This document shows positions 29,871 through 39,910 of a stretch of 64,000 nucleotides of DNA, one piece after another; within the stretch, counting starts at the first letter, position 1; every line of letters starts with the position of its first letter. Both the position numbers and the translations under genes were made by a program. Origin of the DNA: AC-32 sp963772975 (GTDB lineage Bacteria; Actinomycetota; Thermoleophilia; Gaiellales; Gaiellaceae); assembly GCA_963772975.1 (NCBI GenBank), contig CAVYZH010000010.1, positions 186,001 to 250,000 on the forward strand, in the 5' to 3' direction. Under the pieces are notes generated by a model. It had not been told where the DNA came from. It worked only from the letters and a program-made list of their open reading frames with translations, and did not search any database.

Positions 29871-32667
29871 TCAGTCGAGCCTGAGCCGCCAGGCCCCTAG
29901 GCCGTGCGAGGCCGCGTACAGCACCCGCTTGCCCGAGACCATCGTCAGGCCCGTGACCTCGACGTTCGGCATCCCTGGCGCGGCGAGCTCCCAGCTCGAC
30001 GAGCCGGACGGGAGCATCAGAACGCCGAAGTCGCTCGATGCGTAGACGTTGCCCGTCACCTCGTCGAGCGCGACGTCGGTGGCCGGCAGGTCGCCCCAGT
30101 TGTTCGAGCGGTCGACCCAGGTCGCCGTGCCCGAGCCCGGGTTGTACGTCACCTCGAAGAGGTGGCCCGGCGTGGCAGGGGTGTTTGCGTCGAAGCCGCT
30201 GTACGAGACCCACGCGTGGTTCCCGTCATTGGCGTCGACGTAGATCGAGCTCGGGTAGCGGTTCGGCGTGGTCGCGGTGTCGATCCGCGTCCAGCTGACC
30301 GCGCCGACAGGATCCGCATCGACGTTCTTCGACACGAAGATGCGGCCCGTGCTCGTGGCGGCCCACCCCGTGTTCGTGTCGGACGCCGTCCGCTCGACGG
30401 ACGTCATCGTGCCGCCGGCCCGGGTTCCCAGCGCCGCGGAGGTCAACGGCGTCGGCCCGAGAGGGGCCCAGTCGCCGCACTGGACCGTGAAGTCGCCGGT
30501 CCACTCGTTGCAGTGCTGGTTCGCCTCGGCCAGAGTCATCGAGCCGAGCCCGAACGTCTTGGTGCGGTAGGCGGTCAGGTTCGTACCTGCAAAGAGCGTG
30601 CCGGACACGCTCGGGTCGCTGATCACCGGCGCGTAGAACTCCGCGGCGCCGACCGGGTCGGAGATCCAGATCCAGTCGGCGAGGTTGCCGTTGTTGAAGT
30701 TCACGTCGGTGCTGACGCCCGTGAAGTTGTGGAACCGGAACGCGGGCACCGCGACGTCGAAGCCGGACTGGCCGCCATCGCCGATCATCGTGTTCCGCCA
30801 CTCCGTCTTGCTGCCGTAGTTCTCCCAGGTGCCGTTGTCCTGCGTCCCGCCCTGGAGCTCGTCGACGTCGTGCGGACTGACCGACAGGCTCTGGAACTGC
30901 AGCGTCGTCAGGCTGGCGTTGACGCTCTCGAGCTTCGACGGGATCGCCGACAGCATCTGCCGGCACCTGGTGAGGCTGTTCGGGCTGAGCCCGCGCGTGT
31001 CGCACCACGACGAGCGGTCGACGAGCGATCCGCTCGAGCGCACGACGCCCCCGTCGCTCGTCTCGATGAACTCGAACGGGTTGGCAGGATTGGTCACGAG
31101 CGAGTGCTGGTCCGGGTGCAGCGCGTTTGGATGCACCGGATCGGTGCCGTCCATGGTCATGTCCGTGGCGCTGACGCCCCCGTCCGTCGAGAGGACGACG
31201 CCCCGCTTGTTTGCGGTGACTTGGCCGTAGGAGTAGGACCCACCGACGTAGACCATGTCCGGGTGCCCCGGCGGCGTGTAGACGAAGATGTCGTACCAGC
31301 ACTGCGTGCTGCAGAGATTGAAGGTGCCCCAGCCGGGCGAGGCTGTGCTCGTGCTCGTCAGGTCGGTGAAGACCGGGGCGCCAGTTGCCACGTCGTCGCT
31401 CCTGAAGAGGCGCGAGTAGTCGGTGTTGTTGTTGCCCTCGTGCACGTACATCCGGGTCTTGCCGTTCGGCAGAGTGGTCACGGCCATCGCCGCGCGGCTC
31501 TGGATGACGGCCGCGTTGAGCGACGGCTTGATCTGTGTCCAGGTGGCGCCTGCGTCGTTCGACCGCCAGACGCCTCGTGCGTACGAGGACGCGTAAAGGA
31601 TGTTCGAGTTCGACGGGTCGAGCAGCAACTGCCGCACGCCGCGCGGCGAGCAGATGCTCCCGTTGTTGAACTCGGTGAGCGAGCCGGTGCAGTCGGACGC
31701 ATTGACCGAGCCGTTGTGGATGAAGCTCCACGAAGCCCCGCCGTTCGTCGACTTGTAGAGGCCCCACCTGGTGATTCCGGGCACCGGCCTCGTGACCCCC
31801 GTGCAGCAGGTCGAGCTCATGCCGCGCAGGGCGGTCGTCGTCGCCACGTAGAGCGTGTTCGGCTGGCCGGGCACGACCACGATCTGGCCGACGCCCTTGC
31901 CCTGGAACTCGGTTTGGCCGATCGGGCCGCTCCAGTGCTTCCCGCCGTCGGTCGACTTGTAGACGCCGGTGCCGGCAACGCAGCCGGAGCCGCAGATGTT
32001 CGCCTCGCCGGTGCCGACGTAGACGGTGTCGCCGGTCGGGTCGTTCGGGTCGACGGTCACGGCACCGGCCGCGTTGATGCCGAGCGGCCCGCCTAGGTAC
32101 GTCCAGTTCGACTGGCCCTGAAGGACGTTGTTCGTATACCAGACGCCGCCGCCCGCAGGCGTGATGTACGCCGGGCATTTGTTCGGCGTGCACTTCGGCG
32201 CCAGTGCGATCGAGGTCGTCCTACCGCCGGCGACGTACGCGTTGGGCACGTACAGGCCGGACGTGCGCAGCGCGATCGAACGGATAGAGGGCCTTGCTTG
32301 GGCCGACGCTCACCCACTCGCTCTTCTTCCCCAGTCCGCCGTGAAACGGCCGGCTCCTCGACTCGTCGAACGCAGCCCGTGCGGCGTTCATCTGCGCGAC
32401 CGAGATCGTCTCCTCCGGATACGCGCGTTGCATGAACGCCTCTTCGGCCGCGGACGCAGGGCCTTCGTTCTCCATGTAATCCGGCCGGGTCGCAGCAAGT
32501 GTCTCCAGGTGCCGCGCCAGCGCCGTCGGCTCCTCGCCGCGGATGATCCGGGCCGTCGGAGCTCCGTCGCCTCCACGCGTCGCTGCGGCGACTAGCGCCG
32601 CCACGGCTGCGAGGACCACGACGAGCAGCCCGACCAGCACCGGACGAGTACCTCGTGCTCGTGTCAT
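29871..32667 (-). CDS. Secreted BNR/VPS10-type beta-propeller protein, frameshifted (paralogue 1)
   Basis: The product would be about 931 residues: an N-terminal signal anchor (MTRARGTRPVLVGLLVVVLA), about 100 residues of helical text (ALARHLETLAATRPDYMENE), then a large propeller with BNR-type repeats, for example GVYKSTDGGKHWSGPI, LYKSTNGGASWSFIHNG, VWRSNDAGATWTQI, and conserved GGTQDNGTWENYGSK and SYSGFDANTPATPGHLFEVT. The frame breaks near 32270: KALYPFDR in one frame continues as LRTSGLYVPNAYVAGG in the next after one extra base. Sequence from 32249 to the stop at 29871 is open. It is a paralogue of the protein at 36495-39797. Target or ligand unknown; the cell-surface location is inferred. 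Confidence 0.75.
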
Positions 32668-32814
32668 CGGTCTCCCCTTGACTCGACGTTCGGGTGCGGC
32701 CGCCGGCGTTGGCACCAGAGATGCGCCAGCTGCGCCGTCCAACGGCCGCTCCGAGCTTTGCAGGGTGGCTTATACAACAGGACCGCACCGATGTGCAGTG
32801 GAACGTCGCAGCGC

Positions 32815-32842
32815 GAGGGGGCCGGCTCGCGCCGGCCCCCTC
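32815..32842 (-). terminator. Terminator hairpin after the M36 protease gene
   Basis: GAGGGGGCCGGC, loop TCGC, GCCGGCCCCCTC: a 12-bp perfect stem 25 bases beyond the M36 stop codon. Confidence 0.75.
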
Positions 32843-32866
32843 TAGACGTGCGTGTTGGGCTGCCGA

Positions 32867-35800
32867 CTAGTCCTTCAGCGGCTCCGAGCTGAACACCTGG
32901 ATCTCGGCGGTGCGCACGAACCGGCGGCTGCTCACCGCGGTCGAGGCCGAAACGTTGGTGTCGCAGTCGGTCGTGGCCGACGGATCGGCGTCCTGTTCGC
33001 CCTGGTAGGCGAGCCCACCCGTGCACTGGTTGGCCACCACGCGCAGCCTCAGGTGCGTCGCCTTGAAGTTCGGCACGTTGAAGTCGCGCAGGATCAGATG
33101 CGGCCCGTTCGGCCGGGGAGCATCACCCGGGAAGGCGTCGCCGGCGCTCGTGTACACCTTGGTGTACCCGGCGTCGGTCGAGCAGTCCGCCCCGGCCGCT
33201 GCGTTGCACGCCCACAGCTCGAACGATCGCAGCGCCGCAAAGCGGCCCTGTCCGGGCGCGATCATCGCGCTGACGGCAACGTCGGTGACGTTCCGGGCCG
33301 CGGTGCCGGCGAGGTCGATCGTGATCTGCTTGCCCGCGATGCCCGACAGCGTCCCGTCTGCGGTGCGGCCGTCCGCCGACCAGTTCGTGGCCTCGGTCTC
33401 GTCGAGCGCGGCGCCCGGGGTCGTCCCGTCGCCGGTGGCGGTGGCACCGCCGGCAGCGGAGGCCCAGTTCGTCGGCATGACCACGGTCTGGGTCTTGTCC
33501 TGGTTGGCGTTGAACTTCGCCCGGAAGCGGTAGAAGCCGTAGCCCTTGGCAACCGCCAGGAACTCGTACTCGCCCGGTGCGAAGGCCGCGTTGGCATCAC
33601 GGTTGACGTCGATCCCGGAGTTCGTCGTTGCGGGATCGGTGTCGGCGATGGGATTCACCTGCTTCTCGTAGTGGCCGACGTAGACGTTGCCGACCACCGG
33701 GTCGCCGGTCTCCTTGGAGACGAGCGAGAACGTGACTTGTGCATTGTTCTCGAGCGGCGACGCGAAGTCAGGCACGGGGTTCGTGTCGTTGACGGTACTC
33801 GCGTGCACCGCCGCGGCGTTGCCCAACCCGCGCTGTGCGAACCCTTTCCAGAGCTCCTTCTGGTTCGCCCCGCCGTACCGCATCATGTCGGCCGCGAGCA
33901 TCGAGTTGCGCGCGTCGACCATCGTCGGTGCGACCGGGTCCAGCAGCATCGAGTCGAACACGAGCTGGATCCAGCGGCGGTTGCCCGGGCAGTTCTGCGA
34001 GGGCAGCTCGCCCGCCGCACACTGCGCCTGCAGGTCCGCGTCGCCCGCCGGGAAGGCGCCGTTGTACTTGTCGATCAGCGCCTGGCGGACCGTGTTGTTG
34101 ATCGCGACCCAGATCTCGCCGTCGGAATGGACCTCGTTCCCCGGCGTGTCGTAGCCGATGTCGCTGAAGTTCAGCGGGTTCACGTGCGCGAACGTCGACG
34201 GTGTCGGGAAGGCGCCGGTCCGCGGGTAGTTCATGACGTAGTTGCGGATGCCGTGCTCCTTGTTGCCTGTCGCATACGTGCCCGTTGCGAACGGGTCCTC
34301 TCCGTCGACCGGCGTGTAGCTGTTCTCCCGCAGGTACTCGGTCGAGACCAAATCGCCGAAGGCCTCGCCCATCGCGCCCGCGTGGAAGCCGCTACGAGAG
34401 TCGCCCTTGCCGATCATGCGGTTCTCGATCATGTGGCCGAACTCGTGGCCGATCACGCCCTGGTCGAAGTCGCCGTCGACGCAAGGTGCGTAGAACGAGC
34501 CCGCGATCGGCTGCCACATGAACATATTCGTGATCGACGAGACGCCATCCGGCAGCGTGCTCATGTTCGCGTTGTCACGCGAGCCGGCCTGGAGGCCCGA
34601 CTGGACGTCCCCGATCAGCGGGTCGCCCTCCTGGAAGGCCTCGGTGTTCCCGAAGTTCCCGGACTGCCCGTTGAAGTTCTGCTCGGTGAACCCGAGGAAG
34701 TACGAGAAATCGTGCATCCGGTTGTGCATCGCGAACAGGTTCACCGTCGCCGCGGCGTCGTCGTAGGTAAAGCCGGGCGTTTCCGTTGTAGCCCGCTGGC
34801 ACTGCCGCTTGTTCCAGTCGTTCGTCCATGCGTACGAGTAGTCGCGGTTCGGACTGCTGACCGGCATGAACTGCGGCGCCGAGGGCCCCCCGCCCGACGC
34901 CCATGACGTCGCGGCCTTGTTGTTGTTGCCGCTCGTCGTGAACGTGGTCACGTTCGCCCGCGCGTCGTAGTCCCACGGCGAGCGGGAGGCGAGGTTGCTC
35001 ACCACCAGGTCGCAGCCGACCGCCGACCGCCAGCACCACGTCTGGCGGGTGTCGGTGCTCGGATTGCCCCACGGGAACATGTCGGTCAGAGCGAGCGGCG
35101 GGGTGGCCGGGAAGGCCTTCCAGCGCGCCCAGTAGGCCGGTGGTGCGGGGCTGTCGTCGATCGTGATGGTGCCGGTGTACGTCCGCGGCGACGCCCAGGC
35201 GGCTCCGTCCGCGAAGTCGCAGACCTGCACGAAGTAGTCGCCGGGCGGCACGCCGCCCGCCGGCGAGTAGCGGAACTGCTCCGGCGAGGTGCCCGTGTCC
35301 GCGCTGATCAGCGGCGTCGTGCTCCCGCCGAAGAAGAGATTGAAGACGATGTCGTTGTTCTGGAGGGTGGCCGCCGCAAAACCGGTCAGTGCGCGGACGC
35401 CGGGGCCGGCCGTGAACGGGCCCTTGCGGACGTCGCACGCCGCGTCGGTGCCGGGAACCTCGCCGTCGAACGGGATCGTCTGCACCGCCTGGGTGTGCTT
35501 GATGTGCGCGGTCGAGAAGTTGTCGGTCAGGTTCGTCCGCGCAAGGATCGCCCCCGTGCGGGCGTTGACGATCGTCCGGAAGGCGAGCGTCGAGCCGGAC
35601 CGGTCGAGCACGATCGCCTCGTAGGCCGGGACCGCCAGACGTCCGAGCCCGTAGGAGCCGACGCGGACGCGCTGGATGTCACGGAAGCCGCCGACGCGGA
35701 GGTTCGTCCAGCCGCGGGCGACCTTCTGTGCCCTCACGTTCACGAGGCTCGTCTTCAGCCCGAGGTTGCCGGCCGCGTGCACGAAGGCCTGCGCCGCCGA

Positions 35801-36352
35801 CAGCTTGACGCCGCCGGTCGAGTGCAGCGTGCCGACCGAGGTCGAGCTGGCGAAGCCGATCTTCCAACGGTGGAGCTGCTTGGCCGGCACCATCGAGACG
35901 GTGATCCGGCCTGCTCCGTTGACGACCTTCAGGCCGCCGAAGGACTGCTGGAAGGTGACCGCGTGCCCGCGGCCGCCGGTCAGCTTCGAGTCCGCGACGA
36001 GACTAAGGTCGCGCACCGAGGCGAGCCGGAAGATCAGCTTGTGCTTTGCCAGCCAGCTGCGGGCTGCGACCGGCGCGGTGGCTCCTGATGCCTGCTTGGC
36101 CAGGTAGCCGCCGGGACGCATCAGCGTCGAGGCCGTGCCGTAGCTGTTCCATGTCGCCTTCGCGTGAAGTGCCTTGACTGCCGCGCGCTGGGCGGCCGTC
36201 GGCTTGCTCGTGGCCGTGGCCTTCGAGAAGTCGCGGAGGCTGCCGTGCGAAGACGACGCCGACCCCCTGACTCCGAAGCTCGGACCTGCGAAGACGAGCA
36301 TTACTGCCACGGCGGCGAGGACCGCGCGTAGCAGCGCCTGTCTCAGATTCAT
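32867..36352 (-). CDS. M36 (fungalysin)-type secreted metalloprotease
   Basis: A 1161-residue exported zinc protease. Signal peptide, residues 1-26 (RAVLAAVAVMLVFAGPSFG); propeptide to about residue 300, ending in strands such as GLGRLAVPAYEAIVLDR; a beta-sandwich insert around 330-400; catalytic domain with GFTEQNFNGQSGNFGNTEAF and the zinc site VIGHEFGHMIENRM, in which HEFGH is residues 636-640 and the third ligand E663 lies in GAMGEAFGDLVS; then C-terminal beta domains, the last discoidin-like (AEIQVFSSEPLKD). It would digest extracellular protein. It is monocistronic; TTGACA at 36434-36439 may be its -35. Confidence 0.92.
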   Translation of the reverse strand: MNLRQALLRAVLAAVAVMLVFAGPSFGVRGSASSSHGSLRDFSKATATSKPTAAQRAAVKALHAKATWNSYGTASTLMRPGGYLAKQASGATAPVAARSWLAKHKLIFRLASVRDLSLVADSKLTGGRGHAVTFQQSFGGLKVVNGAGRITVSMVPAKQLHRWKIGFASSTSVGTLHSTGGVKLSAAQAFVHAAGNLGLKTSLVNVRAQKVARGWTNLRVGGFRDIQRVRVGSYGLGRLAVPAYEAIVLDRSGSTLAFRTIVNARTGAILARTNLTDNFSTAHIKHTQAVQTIPFDGEVPGTDAACDVRKGPFTAGPGVRALTGFAAATLQNNDIVFNLFFGGSTTPLISADTGTSPEQFRYSPAGGVPPGDYFVQVCDFADGAAWASPRTYTGTITIDDSPAPPAYWARWKAFPATPPLALTDMFPWGNPSTDTRQTWCWRSAVGCDLVVSNLASRSPWDYDARANVTTFTTSGNNNKAATSWASGGGPSAPQFMPVSSPNRDYSYAWTNDWNKRQCQRATTETPGFTYDDAAATVNLFAMHNRMHDFSYFLGFTEQNFNGQSGNFGNTEAFQEGDPLIGDVQSGLQAGSRDNANMSTLPDGVSSITNMFMWQPIAGSFYAPCVDGDFDQGVIGHEFGHMIENRMIGKGDSRSGFHAGAMGEAFGDLVSTEYLRENSYTPVDGEDPFATGTYATGNKEHGIRNYVMNYPRTGAFPTPSTFAHVNPLNFSDIGYDTPGNEVHSDGEIWVAINNTVRQALIDKYNGAFPAGDADLQAQCAAGELPSQNCPGNRRWIQLVFDSMLLDPVAPTMVDARNSMLAADMMRYGGANQKELWKGFAQRGLGNAAAVHASTVNDTNPVPDFASPLENNAQVTFSLVSKETGDPVVGNVYVGHYEKQVNPIADTDPATTNSGIDVNRDANAAFAPGEYEFLAVAKGYGFYRFRAKFNANQDKTQTVVMPTNWASAAGGATATGDGTTPGAALDETEATNWSADGRTADGTLSGIAGKQITIDLAGTAARNVTDVAVSAMIAPGQGRFAALRSFELWACNAAAGADCSTDAGYTKVYTSAGDAFPGDAPRPNGPHLILRDFNVPNFKATHLRLRVVANQCTGGLAYQGEQDADPSATTDCDTNVSASTAVSSRRFVRTAEIQVFSSEPLKD

Positions 36353-36442
36353 GCTCTCCCCTCCCGATTGAGCGCATCCTCATGCAGGAGGATGCGAATG
36401 AGTGCGCGCGATACTCAGACCTCTATCGGCGTCTGTCAAGTG

Positions 36443-36470
36443 ACGAGGGCCGCCCGCAGGCGGCCCTCGT
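36443..36470 (-). terminator. Terminator hairpin after the larger propeller gene
   Basis: ACGAGGGCCGCC, loop CGCA, GGCGGCCCTCGT: a 12-bp perfect stem 24 bases beyond the stop codon at 36495. Confidence 0.75.
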
Positions 36471-36494
36471 CGGTTCTCCGATGGTGCTTGGCGG

Positions 36495-39400
36495 CTAGCC
36501 CGTGCCTGGACCGAGGTCGAGGCTCCAGATGCCCTGCGAATGCGTCGCCGCGTAGAGGATGCGCTCGCACTTGCCGCCACCCGTGCAGGTCGGGACACGG
36601 CTGGACGGCTGGATCTCGAGGTGCATGACCTCGTAGCGAGGCATGCCCTGCATCGTGTGCCAACCGCTGTGGCCGTCGTTCGGCCCGGCGAGCACGCCGA
36701 AGTCCGTCGCCGCGTACAGGGTGTGCGTGGCGTCGTCACGGACGATGTCCGCCACCGGCAGGTCGCCGGTCGAGGTGGGCGTCGGGAAGGCGGACGTGCC
36801 GCTCTCCACGTTGAGGTTGGTGAACGTGCCGTTGCCGGAGACGGTCGCGTCAGCGCCCTCGGTCACCTCGAACACGTGGCCCATCGTCGACGGTGTCGAC
36901 GCGTTGAAGCCCGAGTACGAGATCCACGCGTGCCTCGGGTTCGCCGGGTCGACGTAGATCCCGCTCAGGTACCGGGTCGGTGAGCTCGGGTTGTCGATCC
37001 GGTGCCACGTGATCGTGGACGGATCGCTGGCATCGCCGTTGTGCGTCACGAAGACGCGGCCGGCTCCCGTCACCGCCCAGACCGTGCCGTGGTCGGCGCT
37101 GTCACGCGCCACCCACGAGACGACGAGACCGGTGCGGTCGCTGCCGTAGAACGTTCCGGCCAGATCGCCCGGCTGGTTGATGCACGACGGGATTGTCGTC
37201 GTGCTGGCAAGACCGTCGCAGTACGGCCCGCCCATCGGCCGGTAGTCGCCACACCCAAGCGTGGTGCTGCCGACCACGAACTCCTGGCAGTGACTCTCCA
37301 TGAAGGCGATGTCCGGCGTCGCTGGCTGCGGGCCGGTCTGCGTCGCTGTGCCGCCACCGAAGGCAAGCGTCCGCCAGACGTGGCGCGCACCGCTGTAGAT
37401 CGGATGCGTGCCGGGCGTCGGGTTCGGATCGGCGACCTGCGGCCAGTAGAACGCCGGGCCTTCACCGCTGCGGCGGATCGGCGCCGTAGCGACGACCCAG
37501 CGCTCCGGGTCGCCGTTGCGGAAGTTCGAGTCGCCGGCGCCGCTCGTGAACTCGTTCGCCCGCCAGGTTGGCTCCGTGCCGTCGTACACGGCGTTGCCGC
37601 CGTCGCCGTAGATGACCTGGTTGAACGTGTCGCGCTTGCAGTTGTTGGTGTTCGACCACGTGCCGTTGTCCTGCGTGCCGCCCATCACTTCGCACGAGTT
37701 CGCCGGGTTGATCGCAACGTTCATGAATTGCAGCGTTGAGCTCAGGTTGCGGTCGATGTGGCTCAGCTCGACCGGGACACGCGACAGCAGCCGCTTGCAA
37801 CCAACGTTGTCGGCGCCGGTCACCGGACCGCCGGTCGCGCCGTCACGGCCGACCTCGTCGCACTGCGAAGAGACGTTGGTGAACGCGCCGCTCGTGCTGA
37901 TCACGCCGCCGTCCGAGCCCTCGAAGATCTGGGTCGGGTTGCCAGGATTGATCACGATCGCGTGCTGGTCGGGATGGATGCTGTCGGCGGCCCTTCGACA
38001 AGCCGGTGGGAAGCCGAAGACGGCTGCGTACGGCGCGTAGGCACACCATGGTGCGGGCGTGTCCTGCGCGTCGGTCGTAAGGTCCGTGAACGTCCGGCTG
38101 CCGTTGGCAGCGTCGGGATCGCCGGCGGTGTTGGAGTAGAGCACCGCGCGGCCATTCGACATCCCGGCGCCCTGGCTGGCAGCGTCGTGCCCGAAGCCGC
38201 AGCCGACACCCTTCGTGTCGCACGGGAGCTCGTCGTACTGCATCGCCCCGATCACATAGACCGTGTCGGGCTTGCCTTCCGGCGTGTAGACCTCCTCGTC
38301 GTACCAGCACTGCGCCCAGCAGAAGTCCTGCGTGGGGAAGTACGGGTTGGAGGTGTCACGCGAGGTCAGGCACTGCCAGCCCGTGGTGTACGAGGCCGGG
38401 AAGGTGTGCGTCGTCGGGTCAGGCGGAATGCAGCCACTCCCGGTCGGCAGCACCGGCGGCTGCGATGCGAGCAGTGTCGCGGCAGGCAGATTGCCGTTGT
38501 CCGTCCGCCAGAAGTTCGCGGCGAACGGGTCCGTCGGCCCGCCACCGGCGGCGGTGCCGTCGGTTAGGTAGATCCGGGTGTGACCGTTCTTGCTCGTCAG
38601 CGCGAACATCGACCGGTCGATCCCAGCGTTCAGGTTCGCGCCGTTGTCGAACTGCGGCTTGAACACCTGCTGGAACGCGGTCGCCGGGGCGCCTGCATCA
38701 CGACGCCATACGCCGGCGTCGAACCCGGCCGCGTATACCACGTCCGGGTTCAGGGGGTCGAGTCCGAGGTCCGTGATCCCGAAGGAAAGACCGGCATCCG
38801 GCTTCGAACCGTCCCAGACTTCCTTAAAGGACGCGCCGCCGTCGACGGACTCGTAGACACCAGGCTCGTTGGCACCCGGCTCGAAGCGCGAGGTGCCGCC
38901 GGCGCCGATCACGTGCGAGAGGCCCCGGACACCGAGCGCCGAGCCCACGAGCAGGTGGTTCGAGTTGCGCGGGTCGACCACGATCGAGTTGATCCCGCGG
39001 CCGAGGAAGGCGTCCGTGCCCGGCGTCGCACATGGATAGGCGACCGTGCTGACGCAACTGTCCGCGAGCTTCTGCCAGTGCTGGCCACCGTCCTTCGAGC
39101 GGTAGATGCCAACGCCAGACTCACAGCCTGAGGTACAGCGGTTCGCCTCACCGGTGCCGAGCAAGAGGGTGTCGTTACCGTTGCCCTTGCCGGGCATCAG
39201 GGTCAGGGTCCCGACCGAGTTCTGGTCGAGCCCCTCGGGGCTGATCTGCTTCCACTCCGGGTTCGGCGCGGTCGCGTTGTCGGTGCGCCAGACCCCGCCG
39301 CCGGAGACTCCCGCCCACAGGCGGCAGTGGTTGGCGTTGCAGTCCGGGTCGGCGACGAGCGTCGTCACGCGGCTCGCCGTGTTGTTCGTGGCCCCCGAGA

Positions 39401-39797
39401 AGGCGATCACGCCAGGCTCGGTCGCGTTCTCCGTCGGACCGTAGAGCTTCCACTTGCGCCCGTCGATCAGCAGTCGCCTCGAATGCTTCAGGCGGCTTAC
39501 GTCGCGGGCAGCGATCCGGTTGAAGGTCGCGCGCGCGCGCGCGACGGCTTTCGTCGGAATCGCCTTGGCCGGATACGTCCGGCTTGCGGCTCGCCACTGC
39601 TCGAACGAGGTCGGTCCTTCACGGATGACCTGCGCGGCGTTGTTCTCGCCGGTCTCGCCGGCTTCGCCGCCGGCTTTCGAGGCAAATCCCGGGACCGTGC
39701 CCGAGGACTTCCCCGCGAGCAGGACGAGAGTCAGGGCGACTGCGGCGGCCAGCAGGAAAAACGCGGCCGACACGACGCCCGTGCGCGTTCTGGTCAT
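36495..39797 (-). CDS. Secreted BNR/VPS10-type beta-propeller protein (paralogue 2)
   Basis: A 1100-residue protein with a signal anchor (VVSAAFFLLAAAVALTLVLL), a helical prosegment (VREGPTSFEQ-like, to about residue 100) and a long propeller with BNR-type repeats: IYRSKDGGQHWQKLADS, VYESVDGGASFKEVW, GGVISTSGAFTNVSSQ. It shares with paralogue 1 the conserved GGTQDNGTWSNTNN, GDGGNAVYDGTEPTWRA, ISYSGFNASTPSTMGHVFEV and a C-terminal LYAATHSQGIWSLDLG. Such propellers bind glycans or proteins or serve as glycosidases and protein sorters; no catalytic pair is clear here. A strong promoter lies upstream. Confidence 0.88.
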   Translation of the reverse strand: MTRTRTGVVSAAFFLLAAAVALTLVLLAGKSSGTVPGFASKAGGEAGETGENNAAQVIREGPTSFEQWRAASRTYPAKAIPTKAVARARATFNRIAARDVSRLKHSRRLLIDGRKWKLYGPTENATEPGVIAFSGATNNTASRVTTLVADPDCNANHCRLWAGVSGGGVWRTDNATAPNPEWKQISPEGLDQNSVGTLTLMPGKGNGNDTLLLGTGEANRCTSGCESGVGIYRSKDGGQHWQKLADSCVSTVAYPCATPGTDAFLGRGINSIVVDPRNSNHLLVGSALGVRGLSHVIGAGGTSRFEPGANEPGVYESVDGGASFKEVWDGSKPDAGLSFGITDLGLDPLNPDVVYAAGFDAGVWRRDAGAPATAFQQVFKPQFDNGANLNAGIDRSMFALTSKNGHTRIYLTDGTAAGGGPTDPFAANFWRTDNGNLPAATLLASQPPVLPTGSGCIPPDPTTHTFPASYTTGWQCLTSRDTSNPYFPTQDFCWAQCWYDEEVYTPEGKPDTVYVIGAMQYDELPCDTKGVGCGFGHDAASQGAGMSNGRAVLYSNTAGDPDAANGSRTFTDLTTDAQDTPAPWCAYAPYAAVFGFPPACRRAADSIHPDQHAIVINPGNPTQIFEGSDGGVISTSGAFTNVSSQCDEVGRDGATGGPVTGADNVGCKRLLSRVPVELSHIDRNLSSTLQFMNVAINPANSCEVMGGTQDNGTWSNTNNCKRDTFNQVIYGDGGNAVYDGTEPTWRANEFTSGAGDSNFRNGDPERWVVATAPIRRSGEGPAFYWPQVADPNPTPGTHPIYSGARHVWRTLAFGGGTATQTGPQPATPDIAFMESHCQEFVVGSTTLGCGDYRPMGGPYCDGLASTTTIPSCINQPGDLAGTFYGSDRTGLVVSWVARDSADHGTVWAVTGAGRVFVTHNGDASDPSTITWHRIDNPSSPTRYLSGIYVDPANPRHAWISYSGFNASTPSTMGHVFEVTEGADATVSGNGTFTNLNVESGTSAFPTPTSTGDLPVADIVRDDATHTLYAATDFGVLAGPNDGHSGWHTMQGMPRYEVMHLEIQPSSRVPTCTGGGKCERILYAATHSQGIWSLDLGPGTG

Positions 39798-39876
39798 CGA
39801 CTCTCCCCTTGTCGGTTGTCACCGATCGCGGGGCGTCCCCCCTCGCAACGGCCGCCCCGCCGTTACTGCAAGGAGC

Positions 39877-39906
39877 CTTATATGTGAGCCTAGATCAGCC
39901 TGTCAA
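39877..39906 (-). promoter_or_regulatory. Sigma70-type promoter of the larger propeller gene
   Basis: Read on the minus strand: TTGACA (39901-39906), 18 bases, TATAAG (39877-39882), or 17 bases with ATATAA. It lies about 80 bases before the ATG at 39797. The TATAAG is followed by GCTCC, close to the sequences before two other exoprotein genes. Confidence 0.6.
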
Positions 39907-39910
39907 GCGA

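Noticed and set aside
29904..32096. A 730-residue open frame opposite the propeller gene
   Set aside because: Arg/Gly/Val-rich composition without motifs. It is the reverse-strand shadow of the propeller coding sequence.
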